Origin: Chromatiales bacterium
GTDB lineage: Bacteria; Pseudomonadota; Gammaproteobacteria; Steroidobacterales; GCA-2729495
Reading direction: 5' to 3'
NCBI GenBank assembly: GCA_020831895.1
Contig: JAFIFS010000098.1
Location: 1 to 58,271 of the forward strand
Length of the DNA: 58,271 nt
Shown here: positions 49,813 to 58,271 of the stretch, piece after piece
Layout: every line of letters starts with the position of its first letter
Numbering within the stretch: the stretch's first letter is position 1
Made by a program: the position numbers and the translations under genes
The notes under the pieces: generated by a model
The model's database searches: none
What the model was told of the DNA's origin: nothing
The model's input: only the letters and a program-made list of their open reading frames with translations

Positions 49813-52188
49813 ATGGGTAAATCAGGGCCACTGGACCACGGAGAGCTTGCTGCGCTCCATGATTACTGGACGGCCGCCAACTATCTTTCGGTGGGCCAGA
49901 TCTATCTGCTGGACAATCCGCTCCTGCGCGAGCCGCTGGTGCCGGAGCACATCAAGCCACGCCTGCTGGGCCACTGGGGCACTACGCCGGGGCTCAACTT
50001 CATCTATGCGCACCTGAACCGGCAGATTTCGCGGCATGACCTCGACATGATCTACATCACCGGGCCCGGGCATGGCGGCCCGGCGCTGGTGGCCAATACC
50101 TGGCTCGAAGGCAGTTTCAGCGAGCTCTACCCGGAGGTGTCCCGCGACGCCGGGGGTATGGCGCGGCTGTTCCGCCAGTTCTCGTTTCCCGGCGGCCTGC
50201 CAAGCCACGTTGCAGCCGAGATTCCCGGGTCCATCCATGAGGGTGGTGAGCTCGGCTATGCGCTCGCGCATGCCTATGGCGCTGCCTTCGACAACCCGGA
50301 GCTAGTCGTCGCCTGCGTGATCGGTGACGGTGAGGCCGAGACCGGCCCGCTGGCCGCTTCCTGGCACTCGAACAAGTTCCTGAACCCGGCGCGTGACGGG
50401 GCGGTGCTGCCGATCCTGCACCTGAACGGCTGGAAGATCGCAAACCCGACCCTGCTCGCGCGGATTCCCGTCGCCGAGCTCGATGCGCTGATGACCGGTT
50501 ACGGGCACAGGATGATCCTGGTCGAGGGCAGTGAGCCCGGGGCCATGCACCAGCAGATGGCCGCGGCACTGGACGAGGCCATCAGCGACATCCAGCAGAT
50601 CCAGCAGCGTGCCCGCGACGGTTCGGGCAGCGGCCGCCCGCGCTGGCCGGTGATCGTGCTGAAGTCCCCCAAGGGCTGGACCGGGCCGCGTGAGGTGGAT
50701 GGCCGCCGGATCGAGGGCTCGCACCGTTCGCATCAGGTGCCGTTCTCCGATGCCCGCGAGGACCCGGCGCATCGCGCCGTGCTCGACCAGTGGCTGCGCA
50801 GCTACGAGCCGGAGCGCCTGTTCGACGAGTCCGGCTGCCCGCGCGAGCACCTGCTGCGTTTCGTGCCGCAGGGGTCACGGCGCATGGGCGCCAACCCGCA
50901 TGCCAACGGTGGCCAGCTGCTGCGTGACCTGCGTCTGCCAGACTTCACGCACTATGCGGTCGACGTGGCCCATCCTGGCCGCGACCAGGCCGAGGCCACG
51001 CGCGTGATGGGGTACTACCTGCGCGATGTCTTGCGCCTGAACGAAGGTGCCGGCAACTTCCGCGTGTTCGGGCCGGATGAGACCGAGTCGAACCGGCTCG
51101 GCGCCGTGTTCGAGGCCACCGACCGCACCTGGCTGGGAGAATCGGAGGAGGGTGACGAGCAGCTCTCGCCTGACGGCCGCGTGATGGAGATCCTGTCAGA
51201 GCACGTGTGCCAGGGCTGGCTGGAGGGCTACCTGCTGACCGGCCGCCACGGGATTTTTTCCTGCTATGAGGCCTTCATCCATATTGTCGATTCGATGTTC
51301 AACCAGCATGCGAAATGGCTCAAGGTGGCGGGGCACGAGGTGCCCTGGCGCCGGCCGATTGCCTCGCTGAACTACCTGCTGACCTCGCATGTCTGGCGCC
51401 AGGACCACAACGGTTTCAGCCACCAGGATCCGGGCTTCATCGACCATGTCGTGAACAAGAAGGCCGACATCATCCGTGTCTACCTGCCGCCGGATGCCAA
51501 TACCCTGCTGTACGTGACCGACAAGGTGCTGCGCAGCCGGAACTTCATCAACGTGATCGTGGCCGGCAAGCAGATGCAGCCGCAGTGGCTGGACATGGAC
51601 GCCGCGATCCGTCACTGCTCGGCCGGAATCGGCATCTGGGAGTGGGCAAGCAATGACCGGGGCACCGAGCCTGATGTCGTCATGGCCTGTGCCGGCGACG
51701 TGCCCACACTGGAGACACTGGCCGCCGTCGACCTGCTGCGCCAGCACGTGCCTGACCTCAGGGTGCGCGTGGTCAACGTCGTCGACCTGATGACGCTGCA
51801 GCCGCGCGAGGAACACCCGCACGGCTTGCCCGACCGCGAGTTCGATTCACTGTTCACGACCGACAAGCCGATCATCTTCGCCTATCATGGCTACCCGTGG
51901 CTGATCCACAGGCTGACCTACCGGCGCACGAACCACCCGAACCTGCACGTGCGCGGCTACAAGGAAGAGGGCACCACGACGACGCCCTTCGACATGGCCG
52001 TGCGCAACGATCTCGACCGCTATCACCTGGCCGGCGACGTGATCGACCGGGTGCCGCGCCTGGCGCACCTGGCGGCGTATGCACGCCAGCTGATCCGCGA
52101 CCGGCTGGTCGATCATCATCGCTACATACGCGAGCATGGACAGGACATGCCTGAGATACGTCAATGGAAATGGCCCGAAGGGAGCTGA
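49813..52188 (+). CDS. xfp: Xylulose-5-phosphate/fructose-6-phosphate phosphoketolase
   Basis: The 791-residue thiamine-diphosphate enzyme splits xylulose 5-phosphate or fructose 6-phosphate with phosphate into acetyl phosphate and a shorter sugar phosphate. Evident segments are [79 protein letters not shown], the ThDP-binding [20 protein letters not shown], and [19 protein letters not shown]. It is followed after three bases by transaldolase, and convergent acetate kinase lies next. Together they give a carbon-conserving route from sugar phosphates to acetate and ATP. Confidence 0.97.
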   Translation: MGKSGPLDHGELAALHDYWTAANYLSVGQIYLLDNPLLREPLVPEHIKPRLLGHWGTTPGLNFIYAHLNRQISRHDLDMIYITGPGHGGPALVANTWLEGSFSELYPEVSRDAGGMARLFRQFSFPGGLPSHVAAEIPGSIHEGGELGYALAHAYGAAFDNPELVVACVIGDGEAETGPLAASWHSNKFLNPARDGAVLPILHLNGWKIANPTLLARIPVAELDALMTGYGHRMILVEGSEPGAMHQQMAAALDEAISDIQQIQQRARDGSGSGRPRWPVIVLKSPKGWTGPREVDGRRIEGSHRSHQVPFSDAREDPAHRAVLDQWLRSYEPERLFDESGCPREHLLRFVPQGSRRMGANPHANGGQLLRDLRLPDFTHYAVDVAHPGRDQAEATRVMGYYLRDVLRLNEGAGNFRVFGPDETESNRLGAVFEATDRTWLGESEEGDEQLSPDGRVMEILSEHVCQGWLEGYLLTGRHGIFSCYEAFIHIVDSMFNQHAKWLKVAGHEVPWRRPIASLNYLLTSHVWRQDHNGFSHQDPGFIDHVVNKKADIIRVYLPPDANTLLYVTDKVLRSRNFINVIVAGKQMQPQWLDMDAAIRHCSAGIGIWEWASNDRGTEPDVVMACAGDVPTLETLAAVDLLRQHVPDLRVRVVNVVDLMTLQPREEHPHGLPDREFDSLFTTDKPIIFAYHGYPWLIHRLTYRRTNHPNLHVRGYKEEGTTTTPFDMAVRNDLDRYHLAGDVIDRVPRLAHLAAYARQLIRDRLVDHHRYIREHGQDMPEIRQWKWPEGS

Positions 52189-52191
52189 CAG

Positions 52192-53289
52192 ATGCATGAG
52201 AAACTGGCGGAATTGGCCCGGCAGGGCCAGTCGATCTGGCTCGATTTCATCGACCGCAAGCTCATAGAGAGTGGCGGCCTGGCCGCGATGATCGAGCAGG
52301 GCGTCACCGGCGTGACGACCAACCCGTCGATCTTCCAGAAGGCGATCAGCGGCAGCGCGGACTACGACGAAAGCATCCGCCGCTGGCAGGCAAGCCACCC
52401 TTCGGCGAGCACGGAGCGTCTGCTCGAGCAGCTGATGGTCGAGGACGTCACGGCTGCTGCGGACCTGCTGCGCGATGTCTGGGAGCGCAGCGGTGGCAGG
52501 GACGGCTACGTCAGCATCGAGGTCTCACCGCTGCTTGCGGGGGATGCCCAGGCCACCGTCGGCGCCGCTCATCGCCTGCACGAGGCGGTGGACAGGCCCA
52601 ACCTCATGGTCAAGATCCCGGCGACCCGTGCGTGCGTGCCCGCTATCGAGTCGGCGCTGTCCGCGGGCATCAACGTGAACGTGACGCTGCTGTTCGATGT
52701 CGCCCGCTACCGGGATGTGCTCGAGGCTCACACGCGGGCGCTGGCCAAAGTCCGCGACCCAGCCGGGCTGGCCTCGGTCGCCTCTTTCTTTGTCAGCCGG
52801 ATAGACACCAGCGTTGATGCCGCGCTCGAGGCCATCGGGAGTACCCCTGCCCTGGCGCTGCGCGGCCATGTCGCGATCGCCTGCGCAAAGCGCGCGTGGC
52901 AGGAGTTTCGCGCCCATGTGTCTGCCCCGGATTTCGCGGCGTTGCTGCGTCGCGGGGCTCGGGTGCAGCGCCTGCTCTGGGGCAGCACCGGGACCAAGAA
53001 CCCGGCCTACCCGGACACCAAGTATGTCGATGGCCTGATCGGCCGCGATACGGTGAACACGCTGCCGCCGGCGACGCTGGAGGCATTCCTGGATCATGGC
53101 AAGGTGGGGCCGACCCTGGATCACGACGCCGAGGAGGCCCGCCGCGTGATCAGCACGCTGCAGCATGTGGGGATATCCATAGCCGAAGTCACCGGGGCAC
53201 TGCAGAAGGATGGCGTTGCGGCTTTCGCCGCCGCGCACCGCAAGCTGATCATCAGTCTCGAGGAGAAGCGGAGAACGCTCGCGGCCTGA
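52192..53289 (+). CDS. tal: Transaldolase
   Basis: The 365-residue enzyme moves a three-carbon dihydroxyacetone unit between sugar phosphates. It has LAELARQGQSIWLDFIDRKL, the conserved GVTTNPSIFQKAI, the Schiff-base Lys region NLMVKIPATRACVPAIESAL, and GINVNVTLLFDVARYRDVLE. Length and the IWLDFIDR start match the longer class found fused or linked with phosphoglucose isomerase or phosphoketolase. It is cotranscribed with xfp, recycling the sugar phosphates that phosphoketolase consumes and releases. Confidence 0.96.
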   Translation: MHEKLAELARQGQSIWLDFIDRKLIESGGLAAMIEQGVTGVTTNPSIFQKAISGSADYDESIRRWQASHPSASTERLLEQLMVEDVTAAADLLRDVWERSGGRDGYVSIEVSPLLAGDAQATVGAAHRLHEAVDRPNLMVKIPATRACVPAIESALSAGINVNVTLLFDVARYRDVLEAHTRALAKVRDPAGLASVASFFVSRIDTSVDAALEAIGSTPALALRGHVAIACAKRAWQEFRAHVSAPDFAALLRRGARVQRLLWGSTGTKNPAYPDTKYVDGLIGRDTVNTLPPATLEAFLDHGKVGPTLDHDAEEARRVISTLQHVGISIAEVTGALQKDGVAAFAAAHRKLIISLEEKRRTLAA

Positions 53290-53300
53290 GCAGCCGCGAG

Positions 53301-54488
53301 TCAGCTGGATGACAGCCCGAGAGTGGCTGCGGTCTGCTGGGCGATCACGGACTCCTCGTCCGTTGGCAGTACCCAGGCGCTGACCGGGCTCCCGGGCTGC
53401 GTGATGCAGGGACCATGGCGGGCATTGGCTGCGGGATCAAGTCTCAGGCCAAGCCAGGCGCAGCGTTCGAGCACCCTGGCCCTGACGGGCGCAGCGTGCT
53501 GGCCGATGCCGCCGGTGAATACCAGCGCATCCAGGCCGTCCAGCGACACCCCAAGACCCGCCACCTGCCGGGCCACCGCAGTGCAGAACAGGTCCACGGC
53601 CAGCAGCGCCGACGGGGCGGTGCTCGCGAGCAGCTGGCGCATGTCGCTGCTCAGGCCGGAGACGCCGAGCAGCCCGGCCCTCCGGTACAGCAGGTCCTGC
53701 AGCTCCTCCGCCGGCATGCCTTGGCTGATCAGGCCGAGCAGCAGCCCCGGGTCCACGCTGCCGCTGCGCGTGCCCATGGGCAGCCCTTCGAGCGGGGTCA
53801 CGCCCATGGTCGTGTCGACGCTTCGCCCGTCGAGCAGTGCGCACAGGCTGGCGCCGTTGCCGAGGTGAGCCACGATCACGCGGCGGGCGCCAGGGACCCG
53901 GGCCGGAAGCTGCCCGGCGATGTACTCATAGGACAGCCCGTGGAACCCGAAGCGCCGCATGCCTGGCGGCAGTGCCTGCGACGGCAGCGGAAGCTGCCGG
54001 GCTACGGGGCTGATGTCGTGGTGGAATGCAGTATCGAAACACGCGACCTGGGGCGTTCGGGGCAGGGCCGCCTGCAGCGCGCGAATGCCGGCGAGGTCAT
54101 GGGGCTGGTGCAGGGGTGCCCAGTGCTGAAGCAGCCCGAGTTCCTCGACCAGCGCGGGGGTGATCCTGGCTGGCCCGGAATGGTGCGCGCCGCCGTGGAC
54201 CACGCGGTGGCCCGCAGCGGCCAGCGTCCACCGGTCGCCCAGCCAGCCGAGCAGCCCGGGCAGGGCCTCACGCGGGTCATCCAGGTCATCCAACACGGGT
54301 GGCTGGCCGGCTTCGGCGGCCAGCGGGCCCTGGACCTGGATCCCGACGGTGCCTTTTCCCCCGGATCCGCTCACGGCCGCGCGCAGGAGCGCCTTTGGTG
54401 CACCGCCTTCGACGTCACCGAACAGGGCCAGGCGCAGCGACGATGAGCCTGCGTTCAGCGTGAGCAGCACCCTGTCCCGCTGGCTCAT
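53301..54488 (-). CDS. ackA: Acetate kinase
   Basis: The 395-residue kinase converts acetyl phosphate and ADP to acetate and ATP. Visible motifs are LLTLNAGSSSLRLALFGD, AGHRVVHGGAHHSGPA, ACFDTAFHHDISP, RRFGFHGLSYEYIA, VIVAHLGNGASLCALLDGRS, TTMGVTPLEGLPMGTRSG and VFTGGIGQHAAPVRARV. It is convergent with tal (11-base gap), so it is transcribed separately from xfp-tal. No phosphotransacetylase is visible, so acetyl phosphate from phosphoketolase would be its direct substrate. Confidence 0.96.
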   Translation of the reverse strand: MSQRDRVLLTLNAGSSSLRLALFGDVEGGAPKALLRAAVSGSGGKGTVGIQVQGPLAAEAGQPPVLDDLDDPREALPGLLGWLGDRWTLAAAGHRVVHGGAHHSGPARITPALVEELGLLQHWAPLHQPHDLAGIRALQAALPRTPQVACFDTAFHHDISPVARQLPLPSQALPPGMRRFGFHGLSYEYIAGQLPARVPGARRVIVAHLGNGASLCALLDGRSVDTTMGVTPLEGLPMGTRSGSVDPGLLLGLISQGMPAEELQDLLYRRAGLLGVSGLSSDMRQLLASTAPSALLAVDLFCTAVARQVAGLGVSLDGLDALVFTGGIGQHAAPVRARVLERCAWLGLRLDPAANARHGPCITQPGSPVSAWVLPTDEESVIAQQTAATLGLSSS

Positions 54489-54585
54489 TGCGCCATCGTC
54501 ATCAATCTGAAATATCCCTCTGCTACCAGTTCACAGTCTAACCTCCCGCGGCTGACGCGCCGCACTGCGATCACCTGCTGAGTCC

Positions 54586-56160
54586 ATGCCGATTTCCCCG
54601 ATCAAGACCATGGCCCTCGGGCTCATGATGCTGGGCGCAGTGCCGGCCTTCGCGCAGGCCCCGCCTGCCGCGCTGCCGGATGCAGGCGATTTTCCCCGCC
54701 AGCCGATCCGGATCATCGTCTACACCAGCCCCGGCGGGCTGATCGATTTCACGGCGCGCCGGTTCGCCGAGATTGCGCGCCGGCATGCGCCTGAGCAGCC
54801 CTTCATCGTGATCAACCGGCCGGGTGGCGGCGGCATCGTTGCCTTCGAGGAAGTGCTGCAGCAGCCGGCCGACGGCCACCACATGCTGGCGGTCACCCGC
54901 TCCAACATATCGAAGATGGTCGCGACGGGGCGCGATGACCTGATCGAGCGCATCGACTGGCACTCCTACATCATGGAAAACCCCCATGTCGTGATCACCA
55001 ACAGCGCGCGCGGTGCAGGCAGCTGGGACGAGGTTTACCGCGAAGCCCTCGCTGCCGGCGACCGCCAGCTCTGGCTCGGTGCGGACATTGGCGGCGTCAA
55101 GCATGTCTCTGGCGTCAAGATTGCGCGCGCCGCCGGGATCGACATGCGCTGGATTCCCTACAGCAGCGGCGGCGAGGCCATGGCGGCCCTTCTTGGCAAC
55201 CTGGGCACGGTCTATCTCGGCAATCCGCGCGATGCGCTGGCCTCGCCGGACCTGCGTGTCGTGGCCGTGGCCGGTCCCGAGCGGCTCAGCGCATTTCCTG
55301 ACGCGCCGACCTTCGCCGAGCTTGGCATACCGGGGCTCGAAAACGAGCATATCTGGCGCGGCTTTGCCTTCCGCCAGGGCATGCCCGAGGAGGTCCGGGA
55401 CTGGTACACCGCGCTGATTCGCAAGGTCACGAGCGATCCCGACTGGATCGCTGGCTGGGCGAACGAGGCAGTGGTTCTGGGGTACCGCAGCAGCGAGGAA
55501 TTCGGCCGCATGGTGGCCCGGGACCAGGCCGAGTTCGCGTTCTACCTGCGCGAGATGGGGCTCCTGCGCGAGCCGGGTTCGCGCGAGACGCTGCTTGCCG
55601 GCATCGGTGAGGCTCCGGCTGTCCACTTCCTGCAGGCCCTGCTCGTCATCCTCAACGTGGTGCTCGCGCTGGCGCTGCTCAGGTCGTCCTTCCGGCACCG
55701 GTTCGGCGAGCTTATGATCCTGTCGGTGGTGACGTCGCTCGCGATCGTGTTCTACGCCATGTCGAGTGCACTGCCGCCACCGAATCCGGTTGACCGGGTC
55801 GGCGCCAGCGGGATCCCGCGGCTGTGGATTGCCCTGTTGCTGCCGCTGGCGCTATGGCAGACCTGGCTGATACTGCGCCAGAAAAAAGATCCGATGCACA
55901 AGAAGAAGCCCCTGCTGCTTTTCGGGTTTCTCGGCTTCATGAGCTGCTACGTGCTGCTGATCCCAATACTGGGCTACCTGCTGGCTTCCCTGGTCTACCT
56001 GCCCGGCATCCTCTGGTATCTCAAGTACCGCAAGCCGGTGATGATTGGCGCCCTCACGGCCGGCTGGCTGCTTTTCTCCTGGTTCGTCTTCCAGGAGACA
56101 CTCTTCGTCGACCTGCCCCGCGGCGCGCTGCTGCCGGCGCTGATGCGGGGACTCGGTTAG
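54586..56160 (+). CDS. Fused tripartite tricarboxylate transporter protein: TctC domain plus TctB-like membrane domain
   Basis: The 524-residue protein combines two normally separate subunits. Residues 1-23 are a signal peptide. Residues about 35-335 form a TctC/Bug binding protein (PIRIIVYTSPGGLIDFTARR, VINRPGGGGIVAFEEVLQQP, RWIPYSSGGEAMAALLGNLG, LSAFPDAPTFAELGIPGLEN). Residues about 345-524 contain five hydrophobic helices, the last four resembling TctB, with the typical end LFVDLPRGALLPAL. The extra helix after TctC (FLQALLVILNVVLALALL) would carry the chain from the periplasm to the cytoplasm so TctB starts on the normal side. TctA follows after two bases. Confidence 0.85.
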   Translation: MPISPIKTMALGLMMLGAVPAFAQAPPAALPDAGDFPRQPIRIIVYTSPGGLIDFTARRFAEIARRHAPEQPFIVINRPGGGGIVAFEEVLQQPADGHHMLAVTRSNISKMVATGRDDLIERIDWHSYIMENPHVVITNSARGAGSWDEVYREALAAGDRQLWLGADIGGVKHVSGVKIARAAGIDMRWIPYSSGGEAMAALLGNLGTVYLGNPRDALASPDLRVVAVAGPERLSAFPDAPTFAELGIPGLENEHIWRGFAFRQGMPEEVRDWYTALIRKVTSDPDWIAGWANEAVVLGYRSSEEFGRMVARDQAEFAFYLREMGLLREPGSRETLLAGIGEAPAVHFLQALLVILNVVLALALLRSSFRHRFGELMILSVVTSLAIVFYAMSSALPPPNPVDRVGASGIPRLWIALLLPLALWQTWLILRQKKDPMHKKKPLLLFGFLGFMSCYVLLIPILGYLLASLVYLPGILWYLKYRKPVMIGALTAGWLLFSWFVFQETLFVDLPRGALLPALMRGLG

Positions 56161-56162
56161 CC

Positions 56163-57638
56163 ATGCTGGAGCTGCTGCTCAGCGGTATCGGGACGGTGAT
56201 GGCGCCCGTACCCCTGCTCGCGATCGTTGCAGGCATCCTGCTTGGCGTGATGGTAGGGGCCATGCCGGGACTGTCCCCCTCGATGGGAGTCGCGCTGCTC
56301 GTGCCTTTCACCTATGGCATGTCGCCGATGATCGCGCTGATCCTGCTGGTCGCCATCTATATCGGGGCTAGCTACGGAGGCTCCATCACCGCGATCACCA
56401 TCAATGCACCAGGCACGCCGTCGGCGGTGGTGACTGCGATGGACGGTTACCGGATGACCTGCCAGGGCCGCGCCGCGCGCGCACTCGGGATTTCCGTCGT
56501 CGTTTCGGCAGTCGCCGGCGTGCTGGGGACGCTGGTACTGATCTTTCTGTCCGTGCCGCTGGCGGCCATTGCTGTGGGCTTTCACCCAGCGGAGTACTTC
56601 GCGATGGCGCTGTTCGGTCTCGCGACCATTGCCTCGCTGGCCGGGGCCAACTGGATGAAGGCCTTCCTTGCCGCGGTCCTTGGCCTGCTGATCAACACGA
56701 TCGGCACCGATCCCATCTCTGGTGCGGACCGTTTCACCTTCAACGTGACCCGCCTGTCGGACGGCTTCGCGCTGATCCCGGCCCTGATCGGCCTGTTCGC
56801 ACTGAGCGAGGTGTTCTCGTCGATCGAGGAGCGCAAGTTCAAGGCCACGTCGCCGGCTGCGCTGGGCGGCGGCTGGCCCCGTCTTGTCGACTACTGGCGC
56901 CTGAAAATGGTCACGCTGCGCTCCGCGATCATCGGAACAATCATCGGTGTGTTCCCCGGCGCCGGCGCAACGATCGCAAGCTTCATCAGCTACGATCTCG
57001 CGCGCCGGCTGAGCCGCGAACCGGAACGTTACGGCCAGGGCAGCGAGGAGGGGGTCGCTGCGGCCGAGGGAGCTAATTCAGGCTCGGTCGGCGGCGCGAT
57101 GGTGCCGCTGCTGACGCTGGGTATTCCGGGCAGCGCAACCACGGCGGTACTCATCGGCGCGATGATGATCCACAAGCTGACACCTGGCCCCCAGCTGTTC
57201 CTGTCCAGCCCGGAACTGATCTACGGTATCTTTGCCGCGATGCTGGTAGGCAACCTCGCACTGCTTGTCATCGGGCTCGCAGGCGGCCGGCTGTGGGTCC
57301 AGGTCACGCTGGTGCCCAAGAAGGTCCTTTTCACCATGGTCAGCATGATGGCGGTCATCGGGGCCTACGCTGTGCGCAACTCGATGTTCGACGTGCTCTG
57401 CTGTCTGGGCTTCGGCATCCTGGGCTGGGTGCTGCGCCGCTACGACTATCCACTGGCACCGGTGATCCTCGGCATGGTGCTCGGCTCGATCGCCGAGACG
57501 AACTTCCGTCGGGCCATCATGATGGATGGCGGGTCGGTCTTCTTCTCCCGCCCGCTGGCTGCCATCATGCTGGTCCTGGCGGTGCTGTCTTTCCTGCTGC
57601 CAGTGCTGTCGCGTCTGCGCGGGGCGCGGGTGGCTTAG
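56163..57638 (+). CDS. tctA: Tripartite tricarboxylate transporter large membrane subunit
   Basis: The 491-residue carrier with about ten to twelve membrane segments has the duplicated TctA motifs: LLGVMVGAMPGLSPSMGVAL in the first half and GTIIGVFPGAGATIASFIS plus VGGAMVPLLTLGIPGSATTA in the second, with YIGASYGGSITAITINAPGT. It imports carboxylates with a cation, using the TctC domain encoded in the fused gene just upstream. The start is ATG 56163, two bases after the previous stop. REP palindromes begin immediately after its stop. A divergent-type LysR gene at the right edge is the probable regulator. Confidence 0.95.
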   Translation: MLELLLSGIGTVMAPVPLLAIVAGILLGVMVGAMPGLSPSMGVALLVPFTYGMSPMIALILLVAIYIGASYGGSITAITINAPGTPSAVVTAMDGYRMTCQGRAARALGISVVVSAVAGVLGTLVLIFLSVPLAAIAVGFHPAEYFAMALFGLATIASLAGANWMKAFLAAVLGLLINTIGTDPISGADRFTFNVTRLSDGFALIPALIGLFALSEVFSSIEERKFKATSPAALGGGWPRLVDYWRLKMVTLRSAIIGTIIGVFPGAGATIASFISYDLARRLSREPERYGQGSEEGVAAAEGANSGSVGGAMVPLLTLGIPGSATTAVLIGAMMIHKLTPGPQLFLSSPELIYGIFAAMLVGNLALLVIGLAGGRLWVQVTLVPKKVLFTMVSMMAVIGAYAVRNSMFDVLCCLGFGILGWVLRRYDYPLAPVILGMVLGSIAETNFRRAIMMDGGSVFFSRPLAAIMLVLAVLSFLLPVLSRLRGARVA

Positions 57639-57640
57639 GA

Positions 57641-57755
57641 GCAATTCATTCGTGAATCGTTCGGGGATGAATCCCCTCCCGCCGGGACAGGGTGGTGGGT
57701 CTGTGGGAGCGAATTCATTCGCGAACTGTTTGGGGATGAACACCCTCCTGCAGGA
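57641..57755. repeat. Pair of REP-like extragenic palindromes
   Basis: Two related copies of about 45 bases, each starting with GAGC-AATTCATTCGTGAA or GGGAGCGAATTCATTCGCGAA and continuing GGGGATGAA then CCCTCC. The second copy contains the palindrome TTCGCGAATGAATTCGC on the minus strand. They resemble the REP elements of Pseudomonas and Xanthomonas that fold in RNA and are moved by REP-associated transposases (RAYT). They separate tctA from the convergent LysR gene and could stop transcription from both sides. Confidence 0.75.
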
Positions 57756-58271
57756 CTGGTGGTGCCGGCAGCGTGCTGGTCGCGGCACTCCGCAGGATCT
57801 CGACGAAGGCCTGCAGCGCCGGCGAGAGCGGCTCGCCCTTCCGGCTAAGCATCAGCGTCTTCCACGTAGGCGGTGGCGGTCGGCTGACCGGCAGCTCGCG
57901 CAGCACGCCGGCGGCAAGTTCCCGGTGGATCAGCTGCCTCGGCATGAACGACAGGTAGCGTGCGGACAGCAGTTCGCCCATGGTCAGCTCGATATCGGTG
58001 GTTTCGACGATGTGGCCCGGCATCTTCACCCCGGCGGCCTCGCAGAGCTGGTTCAGGTGAACCCGGCTGCGGCAGAAAGGCCCGAGACAGATCCACTCGT
58101 GCTCCAGCAGGTCCGTGAGCTCCAGATGAGCTGCTCCGGCCAGCGCGTGGCCGGGTGCGGCGACGAAGACATGCCAGTCCGGAAACAGTGGTTCGGCTCT
58201 GAAGGCGGGGTTCACCGGCTCAAGCGGCTCGTCGCAGACCGCCAGGTCATAGACGCCCGCGCCGAGTCGCT
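57715..58271 (-). CDS. LysR-family regulator, N-terminus beyond window edge
   Basis: An open minus frame runs from the right edge to the stop at 57715. The visible 185 residues are the LysR effector-binding domain: LGAGVYDLAVCDEPLEPVNP, LFPDWHVFVAAPGHALAG, LELTDLLEHEWICLGPFCRS, ELTMGELLSARYLSFMPRQL and PPTWKTLMLSRKGEPLSPAL. The DNA-binding domain lies outside the window. The last residues (VHPQTVRE) and the stop codon are encoded by a REP palindrome, so the original C-terminus may have been replaced. It is convergent with tctA and plausibly controls that transporter. Confidence 0.85.
   Translation of the reverse strand, partial: RLGAGVYDLAVCDEPLEPVNPAFRAEPLFPDWHVFVAAPGHALAGAAHLELTDLLEHEWICLGPFCRSRVHLNQLCEAAGVKMPGHIVETTDIELTMGELLSARYLSFMPRQLIHRELAAGVLRELPVSRPPPPTWKTLMLSRKGEPLSPALQAFVEILRSAATSTLPAPPVLQEGVHPQTVRE

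Noticed and set aside
53415-54446. Plus-strand 343-codon frame
   Set aside because: Antisense shadow of acetate kinase.
1-58271. CRISPR arrays, rRNA operons, insertion sequences
   Set aside because: I saw no spaced direct-repeat array, rRNA signature or transposase gene anywhere in the window.

Overview
The window looks like high-G+C chromosomal DNA from a gammaproteobacterium, probably an aquatic or soil lineage related to Steroidobacter, Woeseia or Chromatiales. The evidence is a gammaproteobacterial-type tRNA-Phe 3' end, two TonB-dependent receptors, a VPLPA-CTERM protein, a TPR-sulfotransferase, REP-like palindromes and dense operons with ATGA overlaps. The lineage is inferred from gene content only.

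Layout. (1) 1-7243 is the right end of an integrated island. It has lower G+C and sparse genes: a DUF2726 protein cut by the left edge, a DUF429 RNase H-like protein, an HTH-repeat protein, a zinc-ribbon protein and a PD-(D/E)XK nuclease-like protein. It stops exactly at a displaced 3' half of tRNA-Phe. (2) 7376-12830 holds envelope and transport genes: a SnoaL-like protein, two lipoproteins, a Na/Pi-type transporter with a PhoU-like tail, and a GNAT enzyme. (3) 13034-21537 is the most striking locus. It encodes a TonB-dependent receptor, an ExbB/TolQ-like channel, a DUF2149 protein that looks like ExbD, a secreted membrane-anchored CobN-type chelatase, and a CpcT/CpeT bilin-lyase domain fused to a lipocalin. 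I read it as a tetrapyrrole uptake and processing system related to Bacteroidetes Hmu loci, in which a proton-motive motor may replace the usual CobST ATPase. (4) 21620-25972 carries ppa and an NhaR-type regulator divergent from methyltransferase, small helical protein, SbtA and SbtB. (5) 25935-31774 carries LysR/SDR/HapK divergent from a second methyltransferase plus small helical protein, followed by an old-yellow-enzyme-type Fe-S flavoprotein. (6) 31798-35660 has purEK, a VPLPA-CTERM protein, a Tat-type aldo/keto reductase and a 59-residue membrane protein.

(7) 35892-43123 has the second TonB receptor, a TPR-sulfotransferase, a BCCT transporter and a periplasmic binding protein. (8) 43435-49698 is envelope biology: a beta-barrel protein, mtfA, and a four-gene operon (L,D-transpeptidase, DUF432, MscS, BrkB) whose start codon overlaps that of a divergent DUF882 peptidase. 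(9) 49813-54488 encodes a phosphoketolase bypass (xfp, tal, ackA). (10) 54586-57638 is a tripartite tricarboxylate transporter with TctC and TctB fused, then REP palindromes that run into the 3' end of a LysR gene cut by the right edge.
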